Shown here: positions 13,246 to 21,685 of the stretch, in pieces | How positions within the stretch are numbered: position 1 is the stretch's first letter | Layout: every line of letters starts with the position of its first letter | Source of the DNA: DASYRM01 sp035646375 | GTDB lineage: Bacteria > Acidobacteriota > Vicinamibacteria > Vicinamibacterales > UBA2999 | Assembly: GCA_035646375.1 (NCBI GenBank) | Contig: DASRPM010000132.1 | Span: 1-25,032 of the forward strand | Reading direction: 5' to 3' | DNA length: 25,032 nt | Notes under the pieces: generated by a model | Database searches by the model: none | What the model saw: only the letters and a program-made list of their open reading frames with translations | Told to the model about the DNA's origin: nothing | Program-made: the position numbers and the translations under genes

Positions 13246-13494
13246 TCAGCGGGCGCCGAGGGTGAGCAGCAGTTCCTTGCGCACGGCTTCGTCGATGTCG
13301 TCGAGATTGAGCGCCGTTTCGCATTCATCGCACAGGACTTCGAGCACGTTGGGGCGGCCCTCTTCGGACACGTCCACGCGCGAATCGTCGAGGCGGACGA
13401 CGTGCATCTGCAACGTCTTCACGAGGAAGTTCTGATCGTTGCCGCAGCTGGGGCACGTGAGCGACACGCGCGTCTCCTCTTTCGTAGTCAACAC
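13246..13494 (-). CDS. 82-residue CxxC zinc-ribbon protein
   Basis: The protein is MLTTKEETRVSLTCPSCGNDQ... with knuckles C14PSC17 and C55DEC58, separated by a strand-rich segment (NFLVKTLQMHVVRLDD) and followed by a Leu-rich helix (ALNLDDIDEAVRKELLLTL). This is a structural zinc-ribbon plan; the partner and role are unknown. An AAGGAG lies 3 bases before the GTG at 13494 and 6 before the following TTG at 13491, so translation may really start at TTG 13491. It has a long upstream leader with two hairpins (13495-13681). It is the third Cys-pair protein within 1 kb. Confidence 0.78.
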   Translation of the reverse strand: MLTTKEETRVSLTCPSCGNDQNFLVKTLQMHVVRLDDSRVDVSEEGRPNVLEVLCDECETALNLDDIDEAVRKELLLTLGAR

Positions 13495-13681
13495 GGACTC
13501 CTTGGCTCTGGCCGGGCGATTCCCTACCGCCCTAAGATCTCGATTGTATGGGAAGGCCCCCGCCGGGGCCAGCGGAATTTCGTCTTATTTTCACGCTTTG
13601 GGCGCTTTTCTCGAATACTTCCGGGGGCCCAATAGGGGGTAGAGGCGAATGGCGTGGCTCCAGGTGCGCCGGCGGCCTCTG
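13495..13681 (-). other. non-coding, comparatively AT-rich leader upstream of the zinc-ribbon gene
   Basis: 187 bases between the addA stop and the zinc-ribbon start. On the minus strand they hold a hairpin GGCCCC-N4-GGGGCC (13555-13570), a TACAAT box (complement of 13543-13548) and a second hairpin GGGCG...CGCCC just before the ribosome site. A run of AT-rich DNA lies at 13576-13620. No good -35 pairs with TACAAT and no known riboswitch class is recognised. I find no credible gene here. Confidence 0.45.
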
Positions 13682-16600
13682 CTATGGGAGAGCCCCTAAT
13701 CCCGTATAGATCAGCTTAGGCGTGACAACGGCACCTGGAAACAGCTGCGCCGCAACCGACGCGTAGAGCGCCACCTGCCCCGCGTGCTCCGGCCGCGGCC
13801 GGCCGGTCTTGAACTCCAGAACGGACACCTCTCCGTCGTCCACCCGCACGAGGCAATCGATGGTTCCGCGCACGATGGCGCCCTCGTGACGGACCACGAA
13901 CGGCACCTCGTGAAAGATCTCGGCCGCCGCATACAGGCTTCGAACCTCCGCGTGATCGCGAAGCGCCCGATAGGCGGCCGCGGCCCGCGAGGCAAAACCG
14001 TCGCGATCGGCCAGGCCGGCGCTCTCGTCGGGGCGAAGCAGCTGGAGCGCCAGGGCCGCCACGTCGCCCGATTCGGGCGCGGTGGTGCCGAGAGCCTGCA
14101 GCAGCCGATGAACGACCGTGCCCAGCAGGCGTTCGGACTCCGAGCCTGCGGCCGGCTCGATCGCGACACCAGGGCCCGTCAGGACGTCCACCTCGGTCGC
14201 GCGTCTCACCGATGGCGCCGCGTCGAGGGCATCGAGATCGTCGGCCGCCGGGTCGTCCGTTGCAGGAGGGATCGCGGAGGCGTGCGGACCGGCCGGCAAG
14301 CCGGCGTCCGGGGCGCCGCAGACGCGAAACGCGTGGAGGTGGCCCGAGGACGCTCGCCACTCGGCCGGCAGCCCCGCGGCCGCGCTGGCAAAGCACTCGA
14401 GCAGCGCCGGCGGCAGCACCTCGGCCAGGCTGCCGCGCCCCGGCGCGATGCGGCTATCCTTCAGCACCGAGCTGAGATAGAGCCGATCGCGCGCCCGTGT
14501 GAGCGCCACGTAGAGGAGTCGCTTGGTTTCCTCGCGCTCGCGCGCCTGGGCGTCCTCGTCGTATTCCGAGATGAAGTCGCCGACGGCCACCGACGCGACG
14601 CCGGACACAGCGCCGCCCTCCAGAGCACCGCTCTCCAGATGGGTGCCGATGCGGATGTAGTCGCGGCGGTTGCCGGTGCCGCGGGCCAGGTTGACGAGGA
14701 AGACGACCGGGAACTCGAGCCCCTTGGCCGCGTGCACTGTCATCAGGTTCACGGCGTTGGTAGCGTCGAGCGAGGCATTCGACTCGTCGCCGACGGCCAG
14801 CCGGTCGAGGTGCGAGGCTATGCGGGCAAACGTCGCGTAGCCCCGGTTCTGAATGCGCCGCAGCAGCGCGCGGAACTTCTTGACGTTCTCCCGCGCCTGC
14901 TGGAACCGCGGCCCCCGAAGCTCGACGCCGTAGGCCGACTCGTGGAGCACGAGATCCACGAGCTCCGCCGGCGGCATGCGGTCGGCGCGGGCGCGCCAGC
15001 GGGCCGACGAGGTCCGGGCCGCGGCCAGGCGGGCGGCATCCGCCGCGTCGAGCGCCGGGTCCGGCGGTTCGGCTCCGGCCAGGGCGTCGGCCAGCCCCGG
15101 CGCCAGCCGCCGTAACGCTTCGTCGGACAGCCGCACGAAACGCGAGCGAAGGAAGGCGGCCGCTCGCAGGTTCGACGCCGGTTCGGCGAGATACCACAGG
15201 AGCGCCAGCAGATCCTTGATCTCGTCGGCGTCGAAGAACCCGAGGCCCTTGTAGACGTACGACGGCAGGCCCACGCGCGCCAGCGCGTCCTCGAACTCGC
15301 GGTGGCTTTCCCGGGTCCGGAACAGGATGGCCACGTCGCCCGGGCGCACGGGCCGCGGCACGCCGGAGTCGCGGTCGCGCACCGTGATGCCGTCGCGGAC
15401 GAGGGCCGCAATCTCGCTGGCCGTCGCCGCGGCGCACACGTCGACGTCGGGTCCGGTGATCAGGCCGAGCGCCGGCGCCGGCGCCGCGGGCACCTCCACG
15501 GGGAAGATGTCGTCCTCGCCGTAGGCGAAGGCGTCGGGGCGCGCCGCCACTTTGTCGAGATCGGCGCACACGTCGTTGACGAAGGCCAGAATCGCCGGCA
15601 CCGACCGGAAGCTCCGCGAAATCGACCGCCGCACATCGCCGCCCGGCCGCAGCTGGGCGATGGCGCGGCCGGCTTCGCCGAGGACGGCCACGTCCGCATC
15701 ACGGAAGCCGTAGATCGACTGCTTGCGGTCGCCGACGATGAACACCGTCGGCTCGACCGGGCCCTGATACGCCAGGCCCGCGCCCTCGCCCCACGCCCGC
15801 ACCAGCAGCGACACGAGCTCCCACTGGGCACGGCTCGTGTCCTGGAACTCGTCCACCAGCACATGGTGATAGCGCGACTCGAGCCGGTAGCGGCTCTGCG
15901 AGAACTCTTCCATCTGGCGCAGCAGCCGCAGTGTGGACAACAGCACGTCGGGGAAATCGAGCACCGCGTGCGCGTCGAGCGTGGCGCGGTAGTAGCGCTC
16001 GGCCACGGCGTACATACGCCACACGCCGCGGGCCACCAGCGCGTTCAGGTCGCGGCGATAGCTGGCATGCGCGGTCACGATGGCGGGCGCGTGGCCGATG
16101 ACGAGATCGCGGTGGCGCTCGTAGTCCGTGGCCGTACGGAAGTCGCTCTTCTTCGCCACCATGCGGCTGCGAGGCTTGCCGTCCTGGGTCAGGAAATAGC
16201 CGCGTGCGCGCGCGAACGCCGCGTGCACCGCCGCGGCGGCCGGCTCACCGGCCGCGGGGTCGAGCACTTTGAGCTGGCGAGCGAGCAGGCGGAACGCCGG
16301 AACCGCTGGTCCCGATGCCAGCAAGGCGGCGAGGCCACCGCGCATGCCCGCGAAGACGTCGCGCAACGCCGAGGCACCGCGCGCCGCCACGGTGGCCACG
16401 GTCCACTCGGGCGGACCCTGCGCCAGGTAGCGTCGAAGCACTTCCGGCGCCACGAGGCGGCGGCTCAGGAGCGCCGCGAGCCCGGCTTTCGCCCGCCGAT
16501 CGCCCAGTTGCGCGAATACCAGCGCGACGTTCTCGTCCTCGCGCGCCAGAGCCCGGCAGGCCCGCAGCGCGCGATCGAGCGATTCGTCGATCAGGCGCGG

Positions 16601-17050
16601 CACCTCCGTGTCGTCGGCCATCGAAAAGCCGGGATCGAGATCGGCCTCGAGCGGAAACTCCCGCAGCAGCGACAGGCAGAACGCGTCGATCGTGCTGACG
16701 GCGATGTCGCCGGTGCGGTCGCGCAGCTCGCGCCAGCGCGACGGCGGGATCTCGCCGCGCTCCGCCGCCTGGCGGAGCGACGACAGGATGCGGTCCCGCA
16801 TCTCGGTGGCCGCCTTGCGCGTGAACGTCACCGCCAGGATGTGGCCCGGATCGACACCCGCCTTCAGCAGGTTCAGATAGCGGTCCACCAGGACGCGCGT
16901 CTTGCCGGTGCCCGCCGACGCCTCGAGGGCCACGTTGAAGCGCGGATCGACGGCCCGCTCCCGCGCGGCGCGGTCGCGCGCGTCGATGCGCGACTCGAGC
17001 GAATCGTCGCCTTCGTCGAACGGCAGCCGCGGCACGTCCCTAATCGTCAT
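13682..17050 (-). CDS. addA: AddA-type helicase-nuclease subunit (double-strand break repair)
   Basis: A 1122-residue UvrD/RecB-like superfamily 1 protein. Visible motifs are: Walker A ASAGTGKT (residues 44-51); Ia ILAVTFTRKAATEMRDRI; Walker B VLVDEFQDTS (about 395-405); III FIVGDRKQSIYGFRDAD; V NLMTVHAAKGLEFPVVFLV; and VI RLLYVALTRARDRLYLS (about 845). The C-terminal PD-(D/E)XK nuclease shows GTIDCLVRVDDGEVSVLEFKTG (about 1060-1082), with the Asp, Glu and Lys ligands in place. It is therefore an active 3'-5' translocating helicase with one nuclease, as in AddA of AddAB, which resects double-strand ends to feed RecA. It starts 11 bases inside the end of addB, so the two subunits are made together. 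Confidence 0.93.
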   Translation of the reverse strand: MTIRDVPRLPFDEGDDSLESRIDARDRAARERAVDPRFNVALEASAGTGKTRVLVDRYLNLLKAGVDPGHILAVTFTRKAATEMRDRILSSLRQAAERGEIPPSRWRELRDRTGDIAVSTIDAFCLSLLREFPLEADLDPGFSMADDTEVPRLIDESLDRALRACRALAREDENVALVFAQLGDRRAKAGLAALLSRRLVAPEVLRRYLAQGPPEWTVATVAARGASALRDVFAGMRGGLAALLASGPAVPAFRLLARQLKVLDPAAGEPAAAAVHAAFARARGYFLTQDGKPRSRMVAKKSDFRTATDYERHRDLVIGHAPAIVTAHASYRRDLNALVARGVWRMYAVAERYYRATLDAHAVLDFPDVLLSTLRLLRQMEEFSQSRYRLESRYHHVLVDEFQDTSRAQWELVSLLVRAWGEGAGLAYQGPVEPTVFIVGDRKQSIYGFRDADVAVLGEAGRAIAQLRPGGDVRRSISRSFRSVPAILAFVNDVCADLDKVAARPDAFAYGEDDIFPVEVPAAPAPALGLITGPDVDVCAAATASEIAALVRDGITVRDRDSGVPRPVRPGDVAILFRTRESHREFEDALARVGLPSYVYKGLGFFDADEIKDLLALLWYLAEPASNLRAAAFLRSRFVRLSDEALRRLAPGLADALAGAEPPDPALDAADAARLAAARTSSARWRARADRMPPAELVDLVLHESAYGVELRGPRFQQARENVKKFRALLRRIQNRGYATFARIASHLDRLAVGDESNASLDATNAVNLMTVHAAKGLEFPVVFLVNLARGTGNRRDYIRIGTHLESGALEGGAVSGVASVAVGDFISEYDEDAQAREREETKRLLYVALTRARDRLYLSSVLKDSRIAPGRGSLAEVLPPALLECFASAAAGLPAEWRASSGHLHAFRVCGAPDAGLPAGPHASAIPPATDDPAADDLDALDAAPSVRRATEVDVLTGPGVAIEPAAGSESERLLGTVVHRLLQALGTTAPESGDVAALALQLLRPDESAGLADRDGFASRAAAAYRALRDHAEVRSLYAAAEIFHEVPFVVRHEGAIVRGTIDCLVRVDDGEVSVLEFKTGRPRPEHAGQVALYASVAAQLFPGAVVTPKLIYTGLGALP

Positions 17051-20021
17051 CGACGTAGTCCTTGCGGCAGATCGACGAGTAGGCGCAGTAGCGGCACCAG
17101 CGCGGCTCGTAGGGTTTGGCCGGGAACTCGCCGCGCGCGATCCCGTCGAGCACCTCGTGCAGCCGGGCGCGCGCCTCGCCCAGCGTTGCTTCGCCCTTTT
17201 CGGCGGCGTCGGCCGCGTTCACGACCGGCACGAGCGTCCGCTTGGCGCTGCCGAGCGCGACATAGGCGGCCTCGTGCACGGTCCACGGCTGGCGGTCGCG
17301 CCCGCGGAGCGACTCCTGCGCGCACATCGCATAGACCGGCACCTGCAGGGCGCGTTTGACGTCGGGCTCACCGCCCGACTTGTAGTCGATCACCCGCAGG
17401 CGGCGGCCCGGAAGCAGGTCGACGCGGTCCGCCACGCCGTTGAGACCCACCGGAGCCCCCCCGGGGCCGATCGCAAAGGCTCCGTCGAACCGGTGCTCGA
17501 GCCAGCGCTCGACCACCGGCTCCGCCGGGCGCTCCACTTCGTGCGCCAGCACGATGTCGACGAGCCCGGTGGAAATGGCGGTCCCGAACAGCCGTGCCCG
17601 CTCGATCGCGGCGTCGGCATCGCCGAGCGCCTCGAGCAGCGGCTCGGCCACCGTCACCGCCACCTCCCTGGCCCGCTCGATCGTCTCGGCGGTGATCGGG
17701 CCGATGCCGGTCTGGTCCCAGGCCGCGAAGAAGCGCTGCAGCACGTCGTGCACGAACCGTCCGCGGGCGCGCGGCGACGGCGCCGACTGGTCGTCGGGCG
17801 GCTCCTCGGCCCGCAACACATCGGCCGCAAAGAACTTGAAGGGGCAATCGAGGTAGCGCTCGAGCGAGGTCAGCGAGTAGACGCGCGCGTGGTGGCCATC
17901 GGTGGCGCCCCGGAAGCGTGGCTCGGCCTGGTCGCGCGCAGCCAGGCGAAGCGCCGCCCAGGCGCGGGCCTCGGCGTCGAGCGCACGCACGTCCGCCGGC
18001 TCGAGCCCCAGCGCCTCGTGTTCGAACACCCGGCCCGCCAGCGGCGCCTCCTCCATCGCGTCGAGATTGGCGCGGCGGATCTCGTCGAGCAGCGACGACG
18101 CGCTGACCAGCGCGTCGGATTCGAGCGCAAAGGTGGAGACGGTGAGACGCTGCCGCGGCAGCCGCAGCAGATCGGCGAACTCGGCCCGCACGCCGTCGAG
18201 CCGCATCGTCTCGGAGGGCCAGCCCAGCTCCCGCAGCACCGAGTTCGAGTAGAAGATGCTGCGCCGCGAGGGGTCCGGCCATTCGCCCTCGACGAGGCCC
18301 GCCAGCTGCACCTCGTCGAACTCGCCGAAGCGGGCGCTGGCGCTGTCGAGCAGGTGCACCCCCGCTTCGCCGGTGCGCGGCGAGAACGTCTGCGCTTCGA
18401 TCCAGCGCCGGCACACGGCCGCCGTGTCGTCGAACTCCACCGGCGTAGAATCGAAGCGGGCGTAAGCGTCGCGCAGCGCCGTCAGGGTGCCCAGGAGTGC
18501 GGCGCGAGCCCGGAGCTGCCGCGCGCGCAGCGGATCATCGGGGCCCGGCGCCGCTTCGTGACCGGCGAGGAATGCGAGGACCAGGCGCAGGTGATCCGCC
18601 ACCGGCGCGGGCGAGCGCAGCGGTTCGAGCTCTGCCGCCATCCGTTCGAGGACGCGGCCGGCACGCGCGGCCGCGGCCAGCCGGGAGCGAGACTTGTCCG
18701 CCGTAGCCTTGGCGAAGGTGGACGCTGCCCGCGCCGTCCACGACTCGACCAGCGGGCGCAGCGCCGACAGCTGGCCGAGATAGCCGTGCTCCGCGAGCGC
18801 GCGGTCAAGGGCGGCGACTTCGGCAGGTGTCAGCCGTTCGCCCTCCTCCTCGAAGCGGAAGTGCGGCGATCCCAGGAGCGCGACGGCCGGCCCGCGGGCA
18901 AATCCGGTCCCGACGGCCGAGCAGGCCAGATCGAACGCGGCCGCCCACGACTCGGCGGCGAGCGGGAGCGCGTCGAACATCTGGCACGGCACGCCGGCCG
19001 ACCGCAGCACCTCGCGCGTCACGTAGACGTAGGGCAACGGCGTGCGGACGACGAGCGCCGCGCGATCGAGGCGATCGAGCGCCCCGCGGCGAACGGCCGC
19101 CTTGACGCGCCGCGCGAACCCGGCCACTTCCTCTTCGCGATCGCGCGCCACGTGGACCGGCGCATCGCCGGCGGGCACTTGCAGCGACGGCGCCACCGAC
19201 TCGCCGGCGTCGCCTTCCCGCACTTCGTCGAGGCCGGGCAACAGATGGTGCAGCCGCTCGTGGAGGTCGCCGGCAAGCGCCGTGTCGGTCACCACGACGT
19301 CGAGCCGCGCGAGCGCGGGCAGCCGCGACAGCAGATCCCAGTCCGCGGGCCACAGGCCGTAGCGATCGCTCGAGCGGTCCCCCACGGCCACTACGACGTG
19401 GCGGTAGGGTCGCGGCGCGGGTGCGGCCACGAGCCGGGCGCGCAGCACGTGCTCGTCGGCGCCGGCGCCGGCCTGCCGCTGCTCGAGCTCGCGAAACGCC
19501 GCGGCGAGAAACCGCGTCTGCCGCACCAGCCGCTCGGCGCCGCGATCGTCGGCGGCGCCGGGCTCGAGCAGCCCGAGCGCCAGCCGTTCGAACGTGTCCA
19601 TGTCCTTCTGATAGCGCCCGAGCGCGTCGTAGAACCGCAGCGCCTCGGCCACCAGGCCCGGCCGCAGCCGGAAGGGCGGCTCGTAACCGGCGTCGCGGGC
19701 GGCACGGCACGCCACCATCGCGAGAGCCTCGCGCTCGGTGTCGCGGAGGACGGCCTGGCGTGCGTCGAGCCGCTCGGCCAGCCGGAATACCAGCTCGTCG
19801 GCGGTGGCGAAGTCCGGGAGGACGACCGCCGGGCGGCTGTCGTGAAGGGCGGTGCTCTCGATGGTGCGGACGAGCTGCGCGGCGGCGGCGCGCGTGGGGA
19901 CGACCAGAAGCCGGTCGCGCGCCTCGAGCGGCGGCCCACTCGTCGCCAGCCCGACCAGCGCGCGGCGGAACGCCTGGAGGTCCGGCACGCGAACCAGGCG
20001 TGTCGTGCGCGGGGTGATCAC
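17040..20021 (-). CDS. addB: AddB-type nuclease subunit with Fe-S cluster and degenerate helicase domain
   Basis: A 993-residue partner of AddA. The N-terminal helicase-like half shows LLVVPTRAAAAQLVRTI but no Walker A GKT, so it is probably a non-ATPase scaffold that scans for recombination hot spots. The C-terminal nuclease has the iron-sulfur staple, with the first Cys in YLDCPFKFFA (about 724) and three in CRYCAYSSIC (about 975-985), bracketing ADRVDLLPGRRLRVIDYKSGG (about 862-880). These are the hallmarks of AddB. GTG 20021 overlaps the stop of the upstream secreted-protein gene as GTGA. Residues about 432-444 (ASTFAKATADKSR) are encoded by a palindromic repeat and look like an in-frame insertion. 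Long antisense open frames over this gene are GC artefacts. Confidence 0.92.
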   Translation of the reverse strand: MITPRTTRLVRVPDLQAFRRALVGLATSGPPLEARDRLLVVPTRAAAAQLVRTIESTALHDSRPAVVLPDFATADELVFRLAERLDARQAVLRDTEREALAMVACRAARDAGYEPPFRLRPGLVAEALRFYDALGRYQKDMDTFERLALGLLEPGAADDRGAERLVRQTRFLAAAFRELEQRQAGAGADEHVLRARLVAAPAPRPYRHVVVAVGDRSSDRYGLWPADWDLLSRLPALARLDVVVTDTALAGDLHERLHHLLPGLDEVREGDAGESVAPSLQVPAGDAPVHVARDREEEVAGFARRVKAAVRRGALDRLDRAALVVRTPLPYVYVTREVLRSAGVPCQMFDALPLAAESWAAAFDLACSAVGTGFARGPAVALLGSPHFRFEEEGERLTPAEVAALDRALAEHGYLGQLSALRPLVESWTARAASTFAKATADKSRSRLAAAARAGRVLERMAAELEPLRSPAPVADHLRLVLAFLAGHEAAPGPDDPLRARQLRARAALLGTLTALRDAYARFDSTPVEFDDTAAVCRRWIEAQTFSPRTGEAGVHLLDSASARFGEFDEVQLAGLVEGEWPDPSRRSIFYSNSVLRELGWPSETMRLDGVRAEFADLLRLPRQRLTVSTFALESDALVSASSLLDEIRRANLDAMEEAPLAGRVFEHEALGLEPADVRALDAEARAWAALRLAARDQAEPRFRGATDGHHARVYSLTSLERYLDCPFKFFAADVLRAEEPPDDQSAPSPRARGRFVHDVLQRFFAAWDQTGIGPITAETIERAREVAVTVAEPLLEALGDADAAIERARLFGTAISTGLVDIVLAHEVERPAEPVVERWLEHRFDGAFAIGPGGAPVGLNGVADRVDLLPGRRLRVIDYKSGGEPDVKRALQVPVYAMCAQESLRGRDRQPWTVHEAAYVALGSAKRTLVPVVNAADAAEKGEATLGEARARLHEVLDGIARGEFPAKPYEPRWCRYCAYSSICRKDYVDDD
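18691..18726. repeat. palindromic repeat inserted in frame in addB
   Basis: GTCCGCC (18696-18702) and GGTGGAC (18717-18723) form a 7-bp stem (one G-T pair) around a core containing GCCTTGGC. On the minus strand it encodes STFAKATADKS in the addB frame; another frame gives LRQGYGGQV. Both peptides are ones I recall recurring across unrelated acidobacterial proteins, as expected of a dispersed coding-tolerant repeat. Confidence 0.65.
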
Positions 20022-21415
20022 TTCAGACGGGGTAACTCCAGCAGATCCTGAATGCCTCGTTGCACTTCCGACAGTAGCATCAACGCGCCCGCGGCCGCCG
20101 ACGACGCTTCCCAGGCGCGCGCCACGTTCCCGGTGGACACCGCGTCGACGCGGCCCCTGGCGGCATTTTCCGCGAAGCGCCAGGCGCTGATCAGATTGCT
20201 GTGCGTGTTCCGCAGATCTTCCGGCACATCGATCCGCTCGAGCTGCTCGGCGCCACCAGTGAGCCGCGACTGGAGCGACTGCAGGGTGCTCAGCGGGGGG
20301 CCGTCGAGTCGCCGGATCGCTTCGAGCTGCGGCTGGGACTTCACCAGGCTGAGCAACCGGCCGCCGACGACGCGCTGATAGTCACGATAGAGCGCCTGGC
20401 GAAGGATCCACTGATCGCGGAGCAGCCGCAGACGGCGCGCGTCGGTGAGGCTGGCCTCGATCGACGCGCGAAGCGACTCGATCATCTCGGGCCGCCGCTT
20501 GCCGAGCTTGGCATCCTCGCGCGCCAGGCGGTTCATCGCCTTCTCGACGCCGGTGATGCGCGCCCGCGCCGCTTCGCGCGACGCACGGCGCGTGAGCTGC
20601 TCCGCCAGCTTGGCGTACTTGCGGTCGACCTCGTAGTCGGCGCGAATGCGCGACTGGAGCGACGCGCGCATCGCCGCGATTTCGGTGCCCACCAGCCCGG
20701 CACCGTTCTCGTTCACCATGGCGAGCGCGCTCTGCAGGAGGCTGACGCGATCGGTGGCGTTCGGCACCTTGGCGGCCAGGCGCAGCACCTGATCGAGCTG
20801 CTCGCGCAACGACGGCATGCCCAGCACCGGCTCGAGCGGCACCGTCGGCGCCGAGGCCACGAAGGCGAGGTCGAAATTCGTGGCGCCGCCGGCGGCGCGC
20901 AGGTTGGCGATCGACTCGTCGATGAGCGAGACGATCTCGCGCACGTCGTCCTGGCGGTAGCCGTGGTGCTGTCGCGGCCACTCGGCCAAAGAGGCACGCG
21001 CCAGCAACGCGAGCTCCAGCGCGCGCGCACGGTCGGTGCTGAGGGCGATGTCGTTCAGCACCCGCGCCACTTCGTTGTTCAGGATGGCGAAGTCCTCTTC
21101 GCCCTTGGTCTCCGCGTAATGCTGGAAGCGCGCCGACTCCGCGTAGCGGTTGGTGCGGGCCCAGTCCACCGAGGTGGCCGGAATCCAGACGACGTGCAAC
21201 CGGGGCTCGTCGAGCGCGCCGCCGACCGGCATGGAGAACACGACCCGGTCGTCCACGCGCGTGTACTCGCCGTAGCTGACGACCGTGCTGCCGTCCGTCA
21301 GGTACAGACGGAACAGCGTGGCGTCAGCGGCCGCGCCGGCGGAGACGGCACATGCCCAAATCGCCAGCGCGACGAGGAAGCGGAGCATGGCGCGCATCGG
21401 CCTGAAGGCCATCAT
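20018..21415 (-). CDS. secreted helical protein of unknown function, first gene of the addBA operon
   Basis: A 465-residue protein from ATG 21415 (MMAFRPMRAMLRF...), with GAGAG 4-7 bases upstream. A signal peptide (MLRFLVALAIWACAVSAGAAADA) is followed by a short beta-rich domain (LFRLYLTDGSTVVSYGEYTRVDDRVVFSMPVGG...LHVVWIPATSVDW, about residues 35-90). The remaining 370 residues are almost wholly alpha-helical, with many Ala/Leu/Arg heptads (LTRRASREAARARITGVEKAMNRLA), so an extended helical bundle or coiled coil is likely. I do not recognise the family. It overlaps addB by four bases (GTGA), so it is co-translated with a cytoplasmic DNA-repair complex although its own sequence says export, which is unexplained. 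Upstream lies the DnaA-box-like array. Confidence 0.8.
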   Translation of the reverse strand: MMAFRPMRAMLRFLVALAIWACAVSAGAAADATLFRLYLTDGSTVVSYGEYTRVDDRVVFSMPVGGALDEPRLHVVWIPATSVDWARTNRYAESARFQHYAETKGEEDFAILNNEVARVLNDIALSTDRARALELALLARASLAEWPRQHHGYRQDDVREIVSLIDESIANLRAAGGATNFDLAFVASAPTVPLEPVLGMPSLREQLDQVLRLAAKVPNATDRVSLLQSALAMVNENGAGLVGTEIAAMRASLQSRIRADYEVDRKYAKLAEQLTRRASREAARARITGVEKAMNRLAREDAKLGKRRPEMIESLRASIEASLTDARRLRLLRDQWILRQALYRDYQRVVGGRLLSLVKSQPQLEAIRRLDGPPLSTLQSLQSRLTGGAEQLERIDVPEDLRNTHSNLISAWRFAENAARGRVDAVSTGNVARAWEASSAAAGALMLLSEVQRGIQDLLELPRLK

Positions 21416-21685
21416 TGTACTCTCGGCCTCTTCCGGTTCCCCGGATAGGGCCTTCCGCCAGCTCCAAAGCCCGTCGCGGTCCTCCCGGTGTGGAAAAGCT
21501 GTGGACGGCTCGTGCAAAACCTGTGGAGAAGCTGACGACGAAGAATTATTTATGGCCGGATCGTGGCGTGGATCCTACGTCCGGCGGCATGTGGACGCCG
21601 CCTTCGCGGCGGGCTTCGCTTGATCATTCCTGCGGCCAGCGTAGGATCGTGCGCTCTACCTGACTCACCCAGCACACGACAGACT
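21416..21685. other. 270-bp structured intergenic region between divergent units
   Basis: No credible gene. It contains four 11-bp-spaced TGTGGA-like motifs (21490-21531), an AT-rich stretch (21541-21555), two further GTGGA motifs (21568-21576 CGTGGATCC; 21591-21599 TGTGGACGC), a GGCGGC/GCCGCC hairpin (21584-21603) and a 9-bp inverted repeat GATCCTACG (21572-21580) / CGTAGGATC (21638-21646). Promoters for the addBA unit and the plus-strand gene must lie here, but none is convincing. Confidence 0.7.
21490..21531 (+). promoter_or_regulatory. phased array of DnaA-box-like motifs
   Basis: TGTGGAAAA (21490), TGTGGACGG (21501), CGTGCAAAA (21512, weak) and TGTGGAGAA (21523) all point the same way and begin exactly 11 bases apart. 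The classical DnaA box is TGTGGATAA. An AT-rich tract follows 10 bases later. This could be a DnaA-controlled promoter or part of a replication origin. Confidence 0.5.

Noticed and set aside
13402..13642. Two plus-strand frames of 67-77 codons over the zinc-ribbon leader
   Set aside because: They have no ribosome site, partly lie antisense to the zinc-ribbon gene, and contain no recognisable domain.
15302..17359. 685-codon open frame antisense to addA and the end of addB
   Set aside because: Same GC artefact; it spans two real genes and has low-complexity composition.
16902..20051. 1049-codon open frame antisense to addB
   Set aside because: It mirrors the real gene on the opposite strand; high GC at third positions removes stops. 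The translation is Arg/His/Gly/Gln-rich with no recognisable domain.
20201..21448. 415-codon antisense frame over the secreted-protein gene
   Set aside because: His/Arg/Gly-rich translation with no motif, while the minus-strand gene has a signal peptide and coherent composition.
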